From Mus musculus (Eukaryota > Chordata > Mammalia > Rodentia > Muridae): 64,000 nucleotides of DNA. Made by a program: the position numbers and the translations under genes. Location: assembly GCF_000001635.26 (NCBI RefSeq), contig NC_000078.6, forward strand, positions 64,402,300 to 64,466,299, written 5' to 3'. This document shows, piece by piece, positions 12,834-24,358 of this stretch (within the stretch, counting starts at the first letter, position 1; every line of letters starts with the position of its first letter). The notes beneath the pieces were generated by a model. It searched no databases and was not told the origin of the DNA. It was given only the letters and a program-made list of their open reading frames with translations.

Positions 12834-14012
12834 CACAGGACCAGATGGGATTAGTGCAGATTTCCATCAGACCTTCAAAGAAGACCTAATTCCAACTTGC
12901 CTCAAACTATTCCAGAAAACAGAAACAGAAGGTACTCTACACAATTCATTCTATGAAGCCACAATTACTCTAATATTTAAACCACACAAAGATCCAACAA
13001 AAAAAGAAAACTTCAGACCAATTTCCCTTATGAATATCGATGCAAAAATACTAAATAAAATCCTCACAAAACAAATCCAAGAACACATCAAAACGATCAT
13101 CCATTATGACCAAGTAGGCTTCATCCAAGGGATGCAGGGATGGTTTAATATACGGAAATCCATCAACGTAATCCACTATAAAAAAAAAAAAACTCAAAGA
13201 CAAAAACCACATGAACATCTCATTAGATCTGAGAAAGCATTTGACAAAATCCAACACCCCTTCATGATAAAAGTCATGGAAAGATCAGGAATTCAAGGCC
13301 CCTACCCAAACATAACAAAAGCAATATACAGCAAACCATTAGCCAACATCAAAGTAAATGGAGAGAAGCTGAAAACAATCCCACTAAAATCAGGGACTAG
13401 ACAAGGCTGCCCACTTTCTCCTTACCTATTCAATATAGTAAGTGAAGTCCTAGCCAGAGCAATTCAACAACAAAGGGAGATCAAGGGGATACAAATTGGA
13501 AAGGAAGAAGTCAAAATATCACTATTTTCAGATGATATGATAGTATATATAAGTGACCCTAAATATTCCACCAGAGAACTCCTAAACCTGATAAACAGCT
13601 TAAGTGCAGTAGCTGGATATAACATTAATTCAAACAAAACAGTGGCCTTTCTCTCTACACAAAGGATAAACAGGATAAGAAAGAAATTAGGGAAACAACA
13701 CCCTTCATAATAGTCACAAATAATATACAATGTCTTGGTGTGACTCTAACTAAGGAAGTAAAACATCTGTATGACAAGAACTTCAAGTCTCTGAAGAAAG
13801 AAATTGAAGAAGATCTCAGAAGATGGAAAGATCTCCCATGATCATGGATTGGCAGGATTGATATAGTCAAAATGGCTATCCTGACAAAAACAATCCACAG
13901 ATTCAATGCAATCACCATCAAAATTCCAAATCAGTTCTTCACTGAGTTAGAAAGGGCAATTTGCAAATTCATCTGGAATAACAAAAAACCTAAGATAGCA
14001 AAAAAATCTTCT

Positions 14013-14077
14013 TTTTTATTTATTTATTTTTTAATTAGGTATATTTCATTTACAGATAGCATTGTAAATGCAATAAC
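14013..14077 (-). mobile_element. nested L1 3' tip, about 65 bp (antisense)
   Basis: The sequence ttaattaggtatatttcatt, starting after a T-rich run, is the complement of an L1 3' terminus. It splits the parent ORF2 between the tagcaaaaaaatcttct and acctctggtggaatcacc blocks. A short cttct repeat borders it on both sides. Confidence 0.7.
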
Positions 14078-14612
14078 CCTTCTTAACAATTAAAAAACCT
14101 CTGGTGGAATCACCATGCCTGACCTCAAGCTGTACTACGTAGCAATTGTGATAAAAACTGCATGGTACTAGTACAGCAACAGACAGGTAGAATAGAAATG
14201 AAGACCCAGAAATGAACCCACACACCTATGGTCACTTGATCTTTGACAAGGGAGCTAAAACCATCCAGTGAAAAAAAGACAGCATTTTCAATAAATGGTG
14301 CTGGCACAACTGGCGGTTATCATGTAGAAGACTGCAAATTGATCTATTTTTATTTCCTTGTACAAAGTTCAAGTCTGGGTGGATCAAAGAACTCCATATA
14401 AAACCAGAGACAATGAAACTTAGAGAGGAGAAGGTGGAAAAAACTACAAAGACATGGGCACAGGGGAAAAATTCCTAAACAGAACAGGAATGGCTTGTGC
14501 TGTAAGATCAAGAATCAACAAATGGGACCTCATAAAATTGCAAAGCTTCTGTAGGGCAAAAGATACTGTCAATAAGACAAAAAGGCCACCAACAGATTGG
14601 GAAAGAATTTTT

Positions 14613-15052
14613 TTGTTTGTTTGGTTTTTTTAATTAGGTATTTTCTTCATTTACATTTCCAATGCTACCACAAAAGTCCCCCAAATCCTCTCCCCCCACC
14701 CCTCCCACACACACCCACTTCTTAGCCCTGGTGTTCCCCTGTACTGAGGCATATAAAGTTTGCAAGACCAATGGGCCTCTCTTTTCACTGATGGCCGGAC
14801 TAGGCCATCTTCTGATACATATGCAGCTAGAGACAAGAGCTCCGGGAGGTACTGGTTAGTTCATATTGTTGTTCCACCTATAGGATTGCAGACCCCTTTA
14901 GCTCCTTGGGTACTTTCTCTAGCTCCTCCATTGGGGGCCCTGTGATCCATCCAATAGCTGACTGTGAGTATCCACTTCTGTGTTTGCTAGGCCCCAGCAT
15001 AGCTTCGCAAGAGACAGCTATATCAGGATACAATTTTCAAAACACATGAAAC
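14613..15052 (-). mobile_element. nested L1 3' UTR insertion with 5' inversion
   Basis: Antisense L1Md 3' UTR from a poly(T) start to about 15028, followed by about 22-25 bp (caattttcaaaacacatgaa) in the opposite, sense orientation. That piece comes from further upstream in the same 3' UTR. The 15 bp sequence tgggaaagaattttt occurs at 14598-14612 and again at 15053-15067, a perfect target duplication from the parent ORF2. The structure is a twin-primed L1 insertion. Confidence 0.9.
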
Positions 15053-16459
15053 TGGGAAAGAATTTTTATGAATCCTAAATCTGATAGGGGACTAATAGCC
15101 AATATATACAAAGAGCTCAAGAAGCTGAACTCCAGAAATTCAAATAACCCCATTAAATAATGGGGTACAGAGCTAAACAAAGAATTCTCAACTGAGGAAT
15201 ACTGAAGGGCTGAGAAGCACTTGAAAAAATGTTCAACATCCTTAATCATCAGGGAAATGCAAATCAAAACAACCCTGAGATTCCACCTCACACCAGTCCG
15301 AATGGCTAAGATCAAAAATTCTGGTGACAGCAGATGCTGGTGAGGATGTGGAGAAAGACAGACACTCCTCCATTGTTGATGGGATTGCAAGCTGGTAAAA
15401 CCACTCTGGAAATCAGACTGGTCGTTCCTCAGATAAATTTGACATAGTCCTACAAGAAGATCTAGCAATTCCTCTCCTGGGCATATACCCAGAAGATGTT
15501 CCAACTTGTAATAAGGACACATGCGCCACTGTGTTCATAGCAGTCTTATTTATAATAGCCAGAAGCTGGAAAGAACCCAGATGTCCCTCAACAGAGGAAT
15601 GGATTTAGAAAATGTGGTACATTTACACAATGCAGTACTACTCAGCAGTTAAAAACAATGAATTCATGAAATTCTTAGGCAAATGGGTGCATCTGGATGA
15701 TATAATCCTGAGTGAGGTAACCCAATCACAAAAGAAGTCACTTGATATGCACTCACTGATAACTGGATATTAGCCCAGAAACTTAGAATACCCAAGATAC
15801 AATTTGCAGAATACAAGAAAATCAATAAGGAAGACCAACGTGTGGATACTTCATTCCTCCTTAGAACAGGGAACAAAACACCAATGGAAGGAGTTACAGA
15901 GACAAAGTTTGGAGCTGAGATGAAAGAATGGACATCCAGAGACTTCCCCAGACTTCCCCAGCTGGGTATCCATCCCATAATCAGCCACCAAATGCAGAGA
16001 CTATTGCATATGCCAGCAAGATTTGGCTGAAAGGACCCTGATATAGCTGTCTTGTGTGAGGCTTTGCCATTGCCTGGCAAATACAGAAGTGGATGCTCAT
16101 AGTCATCTGTTGGATGGAACATAGGGCCCCTAATGGAGGAGCTAGAGAAAGTACCTAAGAGCTGAAGGGGTCTGCAACCCTATAGGTCGAACAACAATAT
16201 GAAGTAACCAGTACACCCAGAGCTTGTGTCTTCTAGCTGCATATGTAGTAGTAGAAGGCCTAGCTGACCATCATTGGGAAGAGAGGCCCCTTGGTCTTGC
16301 AAACTTTATATGCCCCAGTACAGTGAAATGCCAGGGCCAAGAAGTTGAAGTGGGTGAGTAGGGGAGCAGGGCAGGGGGCGGGGAAGGGTATAGCAGACTT
16401 TCAGGATAGTATTTGAAAAGTAAATGAAGAAAATATCTAATAAAAAAATTTTTAAAAAG

Positions 16460-16669
16460 AAGTAGTCACCTAAATAAGAATTGAATATCAATACCGCAGG
16501 TTGACATATCAATGCAGACAGGGAGAATCTTCTAGGTCCCCACTGCTAGACAAAGAGCTACAAACAATTAATGGGTGCTGCTCTGTGGAAATTAGTTTCC
16601 TCTAAGGAGGAGTCCTCTGATAAGTTATTCAATCCCAATAGCTATCTATAAACACATCTACATATATGC
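16460..16669. other. unassigned spacer between two L1 copies
   Basis: About 210 bp of non-repeat-looking sequence; nothing coding. Confidence 0.5.
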
Positions 16670-16685
16670 AAAACTAAATAACCTC

Positions 16686-17986
16686 CGGTAGTACTATGTC
16701 CAATTTTCTGAGGAACCGCCAGATTGATTTCCAGAGTGGTTGTACAAGCTTGCAATCCCACCAACAATAGAGGAGTGTTCCTCTTTCTCCATATCCTCAC
16801 CAGCATCTGCTGTCACCTGAATTTTTCATCTTAGCCATTCTGACTGGTGTGAGGTGGAATCTCAGGGTTGTTTTGATTTGCATTTCCCTGATGATTAAGG
16901 ATGTTGAACATTTTTTCAGGTGCTTCTCAGCCATTCGGTATTCCTCAGGTGAGAATTCTTTGTTCAGCTCTGAACCCCATTTTTAATGGGGTTATTTGAT
17001 TTTCTGGAGTCCACCTTCTTGAGTTTTTACATATATTGGATATTAGTCCCCTATCCAATTTCAGATAGGTAAATATCCTTTCCCAATCTGTTGGTGGCCT
17101 TTTTGTCTTATTGTCTTTTGCCTTGCAGAAGCTTTGCAATTTTATGAGGTCCCATTTATCGATTCTCGATCTTACAGCACAAGCCAATGCTGTTCTATTC
17201 AGGAATTTTTCCCCTGTACCCATATCTTCCAGGCTTTTCCCTACTTTCTCCTCTATAAGTTTCAGTATCTCTGGTTTTATGTGGAGTTCCTTAATCCACT
17301 TAGATTTGACCTTAGTACAAGGAGATAGGAATGGATCAATTCGCATTTTTCTACATGATAACCACCAGTTGTGCCAGCACCATTTGTTGAAAATGCTGTC
17401 TTTTTTTCCACTGGATGGTTTTAGGTCCCTTGTCAAAGATCAAGTGACCATAGGTGTGTGGGTTCATCTCTGGGTCTTCAATTCTGTTCCATTGGTCTAC
17501 TTGTCTATCACTATACCAATACCATGCAGTTTTTATCACAATTGCTCTGTAGCACAGCTTTAGGTCCGGCATGGTGATTCCACCAGAGGTTCTTTTATCC
17601 TTGAGAAGAGTTTTTGCTATCCTCGGTTTTTTGTTATTCCAGATGAATCTGCCGATTGCCCTTTCTAATTCGTTGAAGAATTGAGTTGGAATTTTGATGG
17701 GGACTGCATTGAATCTGTAGATTGCTTTTGGCAAGATAGCCATTTTTACAATGTTGATCCTGCCGATCCATGAGCATGGGAGATCTTTCCATCTTCTGAG
17801 GTCTTCTTTAATTTCTTTCTTCAGAGACTTGAAGTTCTTATCATACAGATCTTTCACTTCCTTAGTTGGAGTCACGCCAAGGTATTTTATATTATTTGTG
17901 ACTATTGAGAAGGGTGTTGTTTCCCTAATTTCTTTCTCAGCCTTTTTATCCTTTGTGTACAGAAAGGCCATTGACTTGTTTGAGTT
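16686..17986 (-). pseudogene. LINE-1 ORF2 segment (inverted part)
   Basis: Read on the minus strand this is ORF2 from just after the reverse transcriptase active site to near the C-terminus. The open frame 17351-18163 begins across the inversion junction in unrelated-frame sequence, then gives about 200 residues of L1 ORF2 (for example KIPTQFFNELERAIGRFIWN) before a frameshift near 17350. A second piece at 16945-17436 carries the next domain (for example RSRIDKWDLIKLQSFCKAKD). The RT active site and endonuclease are absent. The N-terminal part of the 270-codon frame is an artefact of the inversion, so its predicted start is not meaningful. Confidence 0.9.
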
Positions 17987-18313
17987 AGTACTACTGGAGG
18001 ATCCCGCAATACCTCTCCTGGGCATATATCCAGAAGATGTCCCAACCAGTAAGAAGGACACATGCTCCACTATGTTCATAGCAGCCTTATTTATAATAGC
18101 CAGAAGCTGGAAAGAACCCAGATGCCCCTCAACAGAGGAATGGATACAGAAAATGTGGTACATTTACACAATGGAATACTACTCAGCTATAAAAAAAATG
18201 AATTTATGAAATTCCTAGGCAAATGGGTGGACCTGGAGGGCATCATCCTGAGTGAGGTAACCCAATCACAAAGGAACTCGCACAATATGTACTCACTGAT
18301 AAGTGGATATTAG
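17987..18313 (+). pseudogene. LINE-1 ORF2 C-terminal end (sense part)
   Basis: The last roughly 108 codons of ORF2, ending at the stop at 18311-18313 after a SLISGY C-terminus. One frameshift near 18190 (a longer A run) splits it into pieces ending at 18209 and starting at 18062. It is followed directly by the 3' UTR (18314-18970). Confidence 0.88.
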
Positions 18314-19002
18314 CCCAGAAACTTAGGATACCCAAGATATAAGATACAATTGGCTAAACACATGAAACTCAAGAAGAATGAAGACTGAAGTGTGGACACT
18401 ATGCCCCTCCTTAGAATTGGGAACAAAACACCCATGGAAGGAGTTACAGAGACAAAGTTTGGAGCTGAGATGAAAGGATGGACCATGTAGAGACTGCCAT
18501 ATCCAGGGATCCACCCCATAATCAGCATCCAAACGCTGACACCATTGCATACACTAGCAAGATTTTATCGAAAGGACCCAGATGTAGTTGTCTCTTGTGA
18601 GACTATGCCGGGGCCTAGCAAACACAGAAGTGGATGATCACAGTCAGCTAATGGATGGGTCACACGGCCCCCAATGGAGGAGCTAGAGAAATTACCTAAG
18701 GAGCTAAAGGGATCTGCAACCCTATAGGTGGAACAACAATATGAACTAACCAGTACCCTGGATCTCTTGACTCTAGCTGCATATGTATCAAAAGATTGCC
18801 TAGTCGGCCATCACTGGAAAGAGAGGCCCATTGGACTTGCAAACTTTATATGCTCCAGTACAGGGGAACCCCAGGGCCAAAAAGGGTGAGTGGGTGGGTA
18901 GGGGATTGGGGGGGTGGGTATGGCGGACTTTTGGGATAGCATTGAAAATGTAAACGAGGAAAATACCTAATAAAAAAATTTTAAAAAAAACTAAATAACC
19001 TC

Positions 19003-20460
19003 AACGGGTTACACATAAACACATATATGTCTGTAATATATAACATAGGTAATTATATACACATATACACATATTGTTAACTGAAAAAGAGGCTATGGAT
19101 TTGAAAGGAAGTGTGTGGTGCATGGGTGGATTTGGAGGTAGGAAGAGAGAAGTGATATGACAACTGTTCAGATGTAGGAATTTCTCAAAAATATATAAAT
19201 TAAAACAAACATGGAAATGTCTCACTGTCTCACAATATGCATATAGTAGACATCAAAAGATGGATATTTCAGGCTGAGAGAAAGGGAAGGGAAGGGAGAC
19301 AGTGAGGAAGGGAGGGATGGAGAGAGAAAAAGAGGGAGGGATGGAGAGAGAGAGAAACTAACCCAAGACAGTAGAAATCCATTCTTACATTTTATTAGAC
19401 AAACTCACTATCAGAAATTTCTTCCAACTCTCGATTGAGAATATTTCACACCATAGTTTAAATTTTTCCTTTATTTTGCACATAATGCAGATGAAAAATT
19501 AATCATAACCTTCAAATTTCTCCCAATGTGCCCTTAAGACAGGGCTTAGTCCTGTGCTTGTTTTCCTTCACAATGACATGCATACCTCGAGCAGAATCCC
19601 TACAAAGTCCTATTATTCTATCTGCTTCTTCATTAACAGCCAGAATCATTACTGAGACTCATTTTCGTTTGGTGCTTACATTTTCCAGAAGAAAAACTGT
19701 CTTCAATATAACTTGAAACAGAGAATGATTAAAGTTTAAATTCATTAGGCACACAATAAATGTTTATTGAATTTAGCTTGAAGTGCCATGAATTTTTCTA
19801 TTTTAGACTTCATTATGATTTATTTTCTATTTCATTTATTATGAGAAAACATTTCTATATTCCAACAGCTTTGTTATATGTGATTTTCTTCCTCTATTGA
19901 ATAATTCTTTATTCCCTGATATTATGTATAATATTTCAAACTAAAGCAGTCTTACTGTAAGTGCCCTATCTCTGTTTCTTTTTCATGCAACAAAGAATTG
20001 TATTAAACTTCATTTCCTTTAATAGTGATTCTTAGTACCTACCTGAACATTGTGATGATTGATGGACCTTTGAATGACACACTTGAAATTCTTCATTGTT
20101 CTTTGGAGAAGAAAAGAGAATGGTAAATGGAAGATAGTGGTATTGTGTTTCTAGACAACCTACAATAACTCCTTAAAGGACCCTTCTGTCCTTTTGTCTT
20201 TGTAAGAAAATTATGCATAAACATGAACGTGATGGAATATGAAACTGGTTTAATAAGAACACACTCATTTCTATTTGTCACAGAAGGTAAGCTTACCATT
20301 GTCCATTCAATAACAACTAAATGAGGCATGACAAGACCAACTGATTTCAAATTAAGATACAGCAGTTTAGCAGTCTGCTTCAGTCAGTGGCTGTTTCATA
20401 GTGAGCTATCACCCAAAGGAGAAAATACTGTCTCCTTAAAACTAAAAGATATAAAACTCT
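19003..20460. other. unassigned sequence with GA-rich patch and a possible L2 end
   Basis: A purine-rich GA/GGGA patch lies at 19275-19357. At about 19515-19775 the phrase cacacaataaatgtttattg closely resembles the common L2/MIR 3' end, with a plausible upstream match (gacagggcttagtcctgtgc), suggesting a decayed L2 in plus orientation. No gene is recognised. Confidence 0.35.
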
Positions 20461-20472
20461 TTTATTTTATTA

Positions 20473-20517
<45 letters not shown>

Positions 20518-20518
20518 G
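20461..20518. repeat. (TTA)n microsatellite
   Basis: About 19 trinucleotide TTA units. The plus frame ends in a run of tyrosines as a result. Confidence 0.95.
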
Positions 20519-21619
20519 GTAAATTCATTATCACTGCCCTTATTGATTCTCTTGTACTTATTTCTGTGTCATTTCTTTGTGGTATATGACTAAACTTGAT
20601 ATCGGGAACCCTGAGTCTTGGTGCTTTCCCATCATTTAACAGTTAAGTAACATGACAGATCAGAACACCTATAGAGCTATTTCTTGAAGTAGATGGCCAC
20701 ATTCAAAATTATGGTTGTAATTATGGGAAAGAACTGAAAAATCCAAGAGACATTGGATGCAAAACAAAGGCTTAGACAGAAGACCCCAGAAGTTATTAAT
20801 TAGAAGGGCTCAATATGTATGAAAGGCAAGTTCAGGACTCCACAACATGCAGATGTGTTGTATGAACAGAGAGAGGGCCTGGCATCTGTATGGCATACAG
20901 ACTCGAAGAAGTCCTTCATATTCTTTAGCGTGTACTGACAGTGTAGTAGCAGGAAATGAGCTTGAAAGATTTTGTTTGGGTTTCTATGCCTGGAAGTCCA
21001 GGACCCCAGAATGTCCTTGTCCTTGGAAATCTATCGCAAATCCCAATCAGCTGCCTTGAGAGCCAATTTGGATCCAGGAGAGAACTTGTAAAATCAAATT
21101 CCAGAACAGCCAATGGTAGAAGAAGACCTGTGATCCATAAGGGTATGAAAGTCACTTTCCCTTAAGAAAAAGCACAGCTCAGCTCAGGAAGCTCAAATGC
21201 ACCAAATTCAGCACTCAGTGGGGATATGTGGTGAAGCATAGGAACTCTTGTGAGGACCTCGGAGATAAGGGACCTAAGTATTCCCAGAATACACTGCTGA
21301 CATCCATCATTGAAGATGCTTCAGCCTCACATTATCTTTCTGCCCTCTAAACAGGCTCCATATATGGTACCAGACACCCTAATGAATTTGGACAAGCAAT
21401 CCCAGGCCTGCCATAGGAGCACAGCAGTAAAAACACAGGAATGGACTGTGCATGGCATTGTGTTCCAGTCACCAGAAGGAATTGGGTACCGTGTACTGTG
21501 CCTCTTTATGTTTCTGAGTACAGCAGTTAAACAGGCATTGCAGGAGGTTTTGTTTGTTTGTTTGTTTGTTTGTTTGTGTAGAAGAAGGTATTGCAATTAT
21601 ATCAGGTTTAGTTGTGTGC
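20519..21619. other. unassigned sequence
   Basis: No recognised repeat or gene. A (GTTT)n tract lies at about 21548-21577. Overlapping 70-100 codon frames between 20847 and 21624 show no domain. Confidence 0.4.
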
Positions 21620-21965
21620 CTTAGTGGTTTTGTGGGAGTTGTATCAAAAGGAGGAGCTGTTTCTGATGACTTTTGTCTGTTTGGGGAACACTTGTTCTCC
21701 TACTGGGTTGCCCATCCAGACTCAGTATGCAGGGAGGTGCCTAATCTTATTGCAACTTCATATGAAATGTTTGTTTGATAGCCCTGGGAAGCCTGCTCTT
21801 TCTGAAGAGAAAGAGAGGATGAGTGGATAGGAATGGAGTGTGAGGTGTGAGGTGAGATGGAAGAAGAGGTACAGGGGGGATAGAGGAGGTGGAGGGGGGA
21901 GAAGCACAGGAAAATGTGGTTGGGACGTAATATCTGAGATAATAAAAAAGGTAGCTGCTAAAAAA
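21620..21965 (+). mobile_element. Lx-type LINE-1 3' UTR relic
   Basis: The order of blocks matches the Lx 3' UTR: a tcttattgcaacttcatatg-like phrase, then ccctgggaagcctgctcttt, a G-rich run (around 21870-21905), and tggttgggacgtaatatctg leading to an A-rich end. It is diverged and noncoding. A (CAAA)n tract follows at about 21995-22032. Confidence 0.6.
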
Positions 21966-22263
21966 GAAAACAAGTACAAGCATCAACAAAAGCAAAAAAC
22001 AAACAAACAAAAACCAAACACACACAAACAGTAGTCTGATTAGATACCTAGAAATGAAAGAAGGAAAACCTTCCAAACTGTTCTGTCTCCAAGGGATGCC
22101 CAACCATAGAGGTTGTGGGAAGAGTAACGTCAGTAGAGACTTTGATCATTACCCCTTCCACCATAACCATACTGAACTAGAAAGGAAGCCAAGTTTGTTA
22201 CCAAAATGCTTTCCTCTGCCTCTTTAGATTGCATAGCTACCCTTTGTCTTCTTTACCTGAAGG

Positions 22264-22330
22264 AACGGACACTGAACCCAGGGCCTTGTGTAGGTGTGTC
22301 CTCTACCACGGAACTATATCCTTCAGCCCC
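22264..22330 (-). mobile_element. ID-like SINE relic (antisense)
   Basis: Complement of a tRNA-derived ID core: the B-box region appears as actgaacccagggccttgtg and the A-box region as ctctaccacggaactatatc, ending in ttcagcccc, the complement of the ggggctgaa start. No tail or target duplication is evident. Confidence 0.65.
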
Positions 22331-22441
22331 TTTTCAAAGTTTTGGGAAAAGAGCTAGCTAAGTTTTCCAGGTTTTCCTTGAACTCACCACGAAGTCTAGG
22401 CAGACCTCAAACCTCCAGAATATCAAGAATAAAATATGCTT

Positions 22442-22448
22442 CCTTTCC

Positions 22449-22512
<64 letters not shown>

Positions 22513-22734
22513 TTCCTTTCTCTTCCTTTCTTTCTTTCTTTCTTTCTTTCTTCTTCCTTCCTTCCTTCCTTTCTTTCTTTTTTTCTTTTTCTTTCTTTCT
22601 TTCTTTCTTTCTTTCTTTTTCTTTCTCTTTCTTTCTTTCTTTTCCTTTCTCTTCCTTTCTTTCTTTCTTTTCCTTTCTCTTTCTTTCTTTCTTTCTTTCT
22701 TCTTCCTTCCTTCCTTTCTTTCTTTTTTTCTTTT

Positions 22735-22766
<32 letters not shown>

Positions 22767-22803
22767 TTTCTTTCTCTTTCTTTCTTTCTTTTCCTTTCTC
22801 TTC

Positions 22804-22838
<35 letters not shown>

Positions 22839-22894
22839 TTCCTTTCTCTTTCTTCCTTCCTTTCTTTCTTTCTTTCTTTCTTTCTTTTCCTTTC

Positions 22895-22928
<34 letters not shown>

Positions 22929-22995
22929 TTCCTTCCTTCCTTCCTTCCTTTCTTTCTTTCTTTCTTTCTTTCTTCCTTTCTTTCTTTCTTTTCAT
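22442..22995. repeat. 550 bp (TTTC)n/(TTCC)n polypyrimidine tract
   Basis: Uninterrupted pyrimidine-rich tract of TTTC units with TTCC, TTTTCC and TTTTTTTC variants. The variant order repeats: a tcttccttcc-to-tttttttcttttt block at about 22551 recurs at about 22700, giving a higher-order unit near 149 bp. The plus frames read as Phe/Leu/Ser repeats and the minus frame as Lys/Glu/Arg repeats. These are not proteins. Confidence 0.97.
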
Positions 22996-23395
22996 TATTC
23001 TCTTTTCTTTCTTCTCTTCATCTTTTTTGTATCTTAGTTTTTATTTTACCTCTTTGTCTCTTCTAATAATTTGCTATATTATTTTATTTTGCTTTGCTTT
23101 GCTTTCCTTGCTTTCACCTCTCTTTCTCTCACCCTCACTCTTTCCCTCCCATTTCCTCTTATTCCTCCTTTTTGATGTATGAATTGACCATTTCCTAGAG
23201 TATGGTCTTATATTATTTTTACGTCTCTTCTCTTTCTGTTACTATGTGGCTATTTGTGCCTTTTGTTTTGGCATTACTACATTCCATGCCTCTTTCTTTG
23301 TTCAGTGACAGAGAAGCTTAAGTCTAAGCTAAGACTAGCCTTGGACACTCATAATTTTTATAAATAATATTTTAGGTAAGCAAAGAAAATACAGA
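22996..23395. other. unassigned T-rich sequence
   Basis: Pyrimidine-rich shoulder of the TTTC tract (with several tttgc units near 23090), then unassigned sequence. Confidence 0.5.
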
Positions 23396-23431
23396 CATGT
23401 AATATATATACACACATACATACATGTACAT

Positions 23432-23470
<39 letters not shown>
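23396..23470. repeat. (TA)n/(CA)n compound microsatellite
   Basis: TA, then CATA, then about 12 CA units, then TA again, lying directly beside the antisense B3. Confidence 0.93.
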
Positions 23471-23480
23471 ACTTTTTAAT

Positions 23481-23678
23481 TATGTGTATGCATCTGTTTC
23501 TATGTATGGAGACATAGATTTGAGTGCAGCTCCTACAGAGTCCAGAAGAGAGCATAGTATTTGTTGGAGGTAGAGTTTCAGGCAGTTTTTGAGCCTCCTA
23601 ACAGGAGGCCTTGGAAACAAACTTGAATCTCAACAAGAGCAGTATGTGTTCCTAAGCACTGAGCCATCACCCTAGCCC
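23481..23678 (-). mobile_element. B3 SINE (antisense)
   Basis: Ends with cactgagccatcaccctagc at the right, the complement of the B2/B3 start, and runs leftward through the body (gagtccagaagagagcatag, tttgagcctcctaacaggag) to a tail at the TA/CA microsatellite. It is diverged. Confidence 0.75.
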
Positions 23679-24358
23679 AATAGAAGAAGGTGATGACAAT
23701 GATGATGATTTTTTTCTTTTTTTTAAAATTTATTAGGTATTTTCTTCATTTACATTTTCAATGCTATCCCAAAACTCCTCCATACCCTCCCCCCGACTCC
23801 CCTACCCACCCACTCCCACTGCTTGGGCCTGGTGTTCCTCTGTACTGAGGCATAAAAAGTTTGCAAGACCAATGGGCCTCTCTTTCCAGTGATGGCCGAC
23901 TAGGCCATCTTTTGATACATATGCAGCTAGAAACAAGAGCTCCCGGGGTACTGGTTAGTTCAAATTGTTGTTCCACCTATAGGATTGTAGACCCCTTTAG
24001 CTCCTTGGGTACTTTCTCTAGCTCCTCCATTGGGGGCCCTGTGTTCCATCCAAGAGCTGACTGTAAGCATCCACTTCTGTGTTTACTAGGACCCAGCATA
24101 GCCTCCCAAGAGACAGCTATATCAGGGTCCTTTCAGCAAAATCTTGCTAGTATATGCAATGGTATAGCGTTTGGAGGCTGATTATGAGATGGATCCCCAG
24201 GTATAGCAGTCTATAGATGGTCTATCCTTTCGTCTCAGCTCCAAATTTCATCTCTGTAACTCCTTCCATGGATGTTTTGTTACCAATTCTAAGAAGGGGC
24301 AAAATGTCCACACTTTGGTCTTCTTGTTCTTGAGTTTCATGTGTTTTGTACATTGTAT

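Larger units (their letters stand above)
12453..15773 (+). pseudogene. LINE-1 ORF2 remnant (reverse transcriptase and C-terminal region)
   Basis: ORF2p is the L1 endonuclease/reverse transcriptase. Only the region from just before the reverse transcriptase onward is present. The longest open piece, 13030-13710 (226 codons), covers the RT core: SGTRQGCPLSPYLFN is intact, but the active-site box reads FSDDMIVY instead of the usual FADD. The A-to-S change leaves the two aspartates in place. The frame is broken upstream by the AAAT expansion (12778-12833), downstream by frameshifts after 13710 (further pieces at 13872 on), and by the two nested antisense L1 tips. The C-terminal domain is readable only in short pieces near 15240-15770. 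It cannot make a working protein. Confidence 0.9.
12453..16459 (+). mobile_element. LINE-1 (L1Md), 5'-truncated, with two nested L1 tips
   Basis: Runs from the middle of ORF2 through the ORF2 stop at 15771-15773 and a mouse-type 3' UTR (with a G-rich run around 16360) to an A-rich tail at about 16459. It lacks the 5' UTR, ORF1 and the ORF2 endonuclease domain. It is interrupted by antisense L1 tips at about 14013-14077 and 14613-15052 and by an AAAT expansion at 12778-12833. No target duplication is clear at the outer ends. Confidence 0.92.
16670..19002 (+). mobile_element. LINE-1 with 5' inversion (twin-primed), perfect 16 bp TSDs
   Basis: The 16 bp sequence aaaactaaataacctc at 16670-16685 is repeated exactly at 18987-19002. 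Between them, 16686 to about 17986 is ORF2 in antisense, and about 17987 to 18986 is the ORF2 end, 3' UTR and A-rich tail in sense. The outer start of the inverted part (complement of catagtactaccg) and the start of the sense part (agtactactggaggatcc) are adjacent in an uninverted L1, overlapping by about 10 bp. This is the signature of twin priming during one insertion, not later rearrangement. Confidence 0.95.

Noticed and set aside
15037..16122. Long minus-strand frames of about 150-160 codons opposite L1 ORF2 and 3' UTR
   Set aside because: Recurrent antisense shadow frames of L1. The same translations appear at every L1 copy in the window.
17351..18163. 270-codon ORF with an apparent new N-terminus
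   Set aside because: Its first part crosses the twin-priming inversion junction of an L1. The remainder is ORF2 fragment.
22264..22330. A tRNA gene, from A- and B-box-like motifs (also at 42229, 50158 and 51572)
   Set aside because: The motifs belong to tRNA-derived SINEs. No complete cloverleaf can be folded from these remnants.
22294..23182. Large open frames of Phe/Leu/Ser or Lys/Glu/Arg repeats (up to about 248 codons)
   Set aside because: They are translations of the TTTC microsatellite in every frame. No independent coding signal.
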